Below, piece after piece: positions 62,496 to 64,000 of a stretch of 64,000 bases of DNA (position 1 is its first letter; each line of letters opens with the position of its first letter). A program made the translations under genes and the position numbers. The stretch comes from Bin80 sp026708685 (lineage in GTDB: Bacteria > Bacteroidota > Rhodothermia > Rhodothermales > Bin80), in assembly GCA_965200955.1 (NCBI GenBank), contig OZ241742.1:2356001-2420000 (forward strand), read 5' to 3'. The notes below the pieces were generated by a model. That model saw only the letters and a program-made list of their open reading frames with translations, was not told the DNA's origin and searched no databases.

Positions 62496-63061
62496 TGATT
62501 TTGATCAAACGAACCCATTTATGGACTCCCTTGGCGTTTACACTGCTCATTCTGACAGGGTGTAGAACCTACGGAGGGAGTACGAATGATCAACTTGATG
62601 CAAGCCTCATCACGGCATCTGAGCAAATTGTAGCAGAAGCTCAGATGTTTATCAATGAAGCCCAAATGCTTTCGGAAGCGGCAATGCGTCATCCAGAGCT
62701 GATTCCGTTTAGTGAGAAAATGCACGCCATCAACTCTGAGTATATCAAGATGATGGAAAAGCACAAGAAACTCATTGATGAGGTCAAGCAAATCCGTGAT
62801 TTTCCCATCACCAACTGGATCGCTAACGATCGTTATCGTGCCCTTCACCGTGCTTACGGTGCCCTGATCACCGAACGCGAGCTCAAACATCGTAAACGGT
62901 CATACCTATTGACTGACCTGAGTGCTCATTTGGGGCTTGCTGGACATCAACAGTCGGTTGAAGAAGGACGCTTACAAATCCGACCACATTACTACAATCG
63001 ATCGTGGAGTGTAACAGATCTTCAAGATCTATTGGCTATGATGGACAATTCTGTATCATAG
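62495..63061 (+). CDS. Lipoprotein, helical, unknown function
   Basis: The 188-residue protein has a signal ending FTLLILTGCRTYGG, a clear lipobox with Cys near residue 23. The mature part is mostly helical (SEQIVAEAQMFINEAQMLSE, MHAINSEYIKMMEKHKKLID, LHRAYGALITERELKHRKRS). No family was recognised. It is coupled to glgC by a one-base overlap and lies 55 bp before the TonB-dependent receptor, so it may share its transcript with either. Confidence 0.75.
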   Translation: MILIKRTHLWTPLAFTLLILTGCRTYGGSTNDQLDASLITASEQIVAEAQMFINEAQMLSEAAMRHPELIPFSEKMHAINSEYIKMMEKHKKLIDEVKQIRDFPITNWIANDRYRALHRAYGALITERELKHRKRSYLLTDLSAHLGLAGHQQSVEEGRLQIRPHYYNRSWSVTDLQDLLAMMDNSVS

Positions 63062-63116
63062 ATACCACAGTTTCTGGTCGTCTCTCTTTCCGAGGTTCAG
63101 CTGACCCTTTCGGACC

Positions 63117-64000
63117 ATGATCGTCCGAGTACTCTTCCTCTTTTTTCTTGCTGGACCTGTATATGCTCAGGTACCCACCGATTCATTGATTCACTATCAA
63201 TTAGGTGATATTGTAGTGAGTCCAACGGATGGTACTTCATCTGAGGGTTCATCGGTTTCTACAACACAACGAATTCGATTGGCACAGATTGCACAGGCGG
63301 ATGCGGCATCGATTGATAAAGTTCTTCTCCGTATTCCTTCCGCTCATGTACAGACCAATTCCAGAGGAGAAACGCTGATCTATCTTCGCGGATCCGGAGA
63401 GAGACAGGTAAGTCTGTTTTTTGATGGAGCCTTACTGAATGTTCCATGGGATAATCGCGTAGATCTTAGTTTGATTCCATCCGAAGTGGTAGGAGAAATA
63501 TCGATTTCCAAGGGAGTGCCATCGGTTCTTTATGGAGCGAATGTTCTTGGAGGTGCCATTAACATGACATCCCGGCAACTACGCAATCAGGGAAGTTTCT
63601 CACAACTCACTGGAATACTTGGCTCGCAAGGTTCACAACAAGCTCGATTGACTTGGTTACAGCGTACCAAGCAGTTCCAGTCCACGATTTTTGTAGGGAT
63701 TTCAGACCAAGATGGATTCAGTCTTCCCAAAGAAGTAGAATTACCCCACAGTCAAGGTTCGGATGCTCTTCGTACCAATACGGACAGGAGGATGCGATCC
63801 TTCTTTGGAGAAGTCTCATTTGATGCGACAAATGATCTTAAAATCGGTGTCTCACTACTGCGTTTTGATGGTCATAAGGGAATTGCTCCCGAGGGACATA
63901 TTAGCCCAATAGAGGGGAATGTACGGTATTGGAGATATCCCAGTTGGGCAACGAATATGGCGATCATTAGCGGCGAGTACTCATCACGGTTTGGGCAATT
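63117..64000 (+). CDS. TonB-dependent receptor, partial (runs off the right edge)
   Basis: The frame is open to the end of the window. ATG at 63117 begins a signal peptide (MIVRVLFLFFLAGPVYAQ), followed by a plug domain: DIVVSP, DKVLLRIPSAHVQTNSRGET, IYLRGSGERQVSLFFDGALL, SLIPSEVVGEISISKGVPSV and LYGANVLGGAINMTS, then the first strands of the barrel. There is no STN or carboxypeptidase-like N-terminal domain, unlike the receptor at 15.6-18.3 kb. It should import a ligand using the ExbB/ExbD motor; the ligand is unknown. Confidence 0.88.
   Translation, partial: MIVRVLFLFFLAGPVYAQVPTDSLIHYQLGDIVVSPTDGTSSEGSSVSTTQRIRLAQIAQADAASIDKVLLRIPSAHVQTNSRGETLIYLRGSGERQVSLFFDGALLNVPWDNRVDLSLIPSEVVGEISISKGVPSVLYGANVLGGAINMTSRQLRNQGSFSQLTGILGSQGSQQARLTWLQRTKQFQSTIFVGISDQDGFSLPKEVELPHSQGSDALRTNTDRRMRSFFGEVSFDATNDLKIGVSLLRFDGHKGIAPEGHISPIEGNVRYWRYPSWATNMAIISGEYSSRFGQ

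Overview
This window is a contiguous bacterial chromosome segment of moderate GC with dense genes on both strands. It suggests a Bacteroidota or Rhodothermota/Balneolota-like, probably aerobic heterotroph. The clues are a FecI/FecR sigma/anti-sigma pair feeding an STN-containing TonB-dependent receptor, a second TonB-dependent receptor cut by the right edge, an ExbB plus tandem ExbD module behind a promoter that fits the Bacteroidota TTTG/TAnnTTTG pattern, a DUF4292 lipoprotein, a DUF4175 protein and an S41 C-terminal protease. No rRNA, tRNA or CRISPR array was found.

Layout. 1-4.6 kb is accessory: two secreted proteins sharing a C-terminal helical segment (the second His-rich with an internal duplication), then an FRG-domain gene with a small partner, a decayed upstream copy of that pair, and three copies of a roughly 95 bp palindrome-ended repeat. 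4.6-8.2 kb holds a lone MenE-like ligase and, convergent to it, a GPP34-cytochrome P450 fusion. 8.6-15.6 kb is largely housekeeping: an aminoacyl-tRNA deacylase, a lipoprotein-birA-coaX operon, fabI with a perfect 28 bp palindrome upstream, an L,D-transpeptidase and two NfeD proteins. 15.6-20 kb is a FecI-FecR-FecA type cell-surface signalling operon. 20-35.9 kb carries a CNT nucleoside transporter, a UvrD/PcrA helicase, a DUF4268 nuclease-like protein, acetyl-CoA synthetase, an N-acetylglucosamine kinase-like protein with a penicillin-acylase-like protein, CtpA, the ExbB/ExbD operon (closed by a clear terminator) and an NAD-type isocitrate dehydrogenase.

35.9-38.9 kb is one large solitary adenine-methyltransferase gene, possibly a single-chain restriction-modification enzyme. 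38.9-49.9 kb is a tightly packed nine-gene minus-strand operon: a Gfo/Idh/MocA oxidoreductase, a class I CoA-transferase, an enoyl-CoA hydratase, a choline-dehydrogenase-like GMC enzyme, an aldehyde dehydrogenase, a sugar-type ABC importer (binding protein and two permeases, no ATPase) and a second GMC oxidoreductase. Divergent from it is etfBA. Together these suggest uptake of a sugar- or polyol-like compound, stepwise oxidation to an acid, CoA activation and a crotonase step; the substrate cannot be named from sequence.

52-61 kb mixes intact genes (ChrA, a DCC-family protein, a very large DUF4175 protein) with decay: a coiled-coil gene with two in-frame stops, a frameshifted IS1595-type transposase, and an AAA ATPase with an eroded Walker B. 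61-64 kb has glgC, a lipoprotein and the start of a TonB-dependent receptor.

The most unusual items are the GPP34-P450 fusion, the duplicated FRG cassette with its flanking repeats, the ATPase-less catabolic operon and the solitary methyltransferase.
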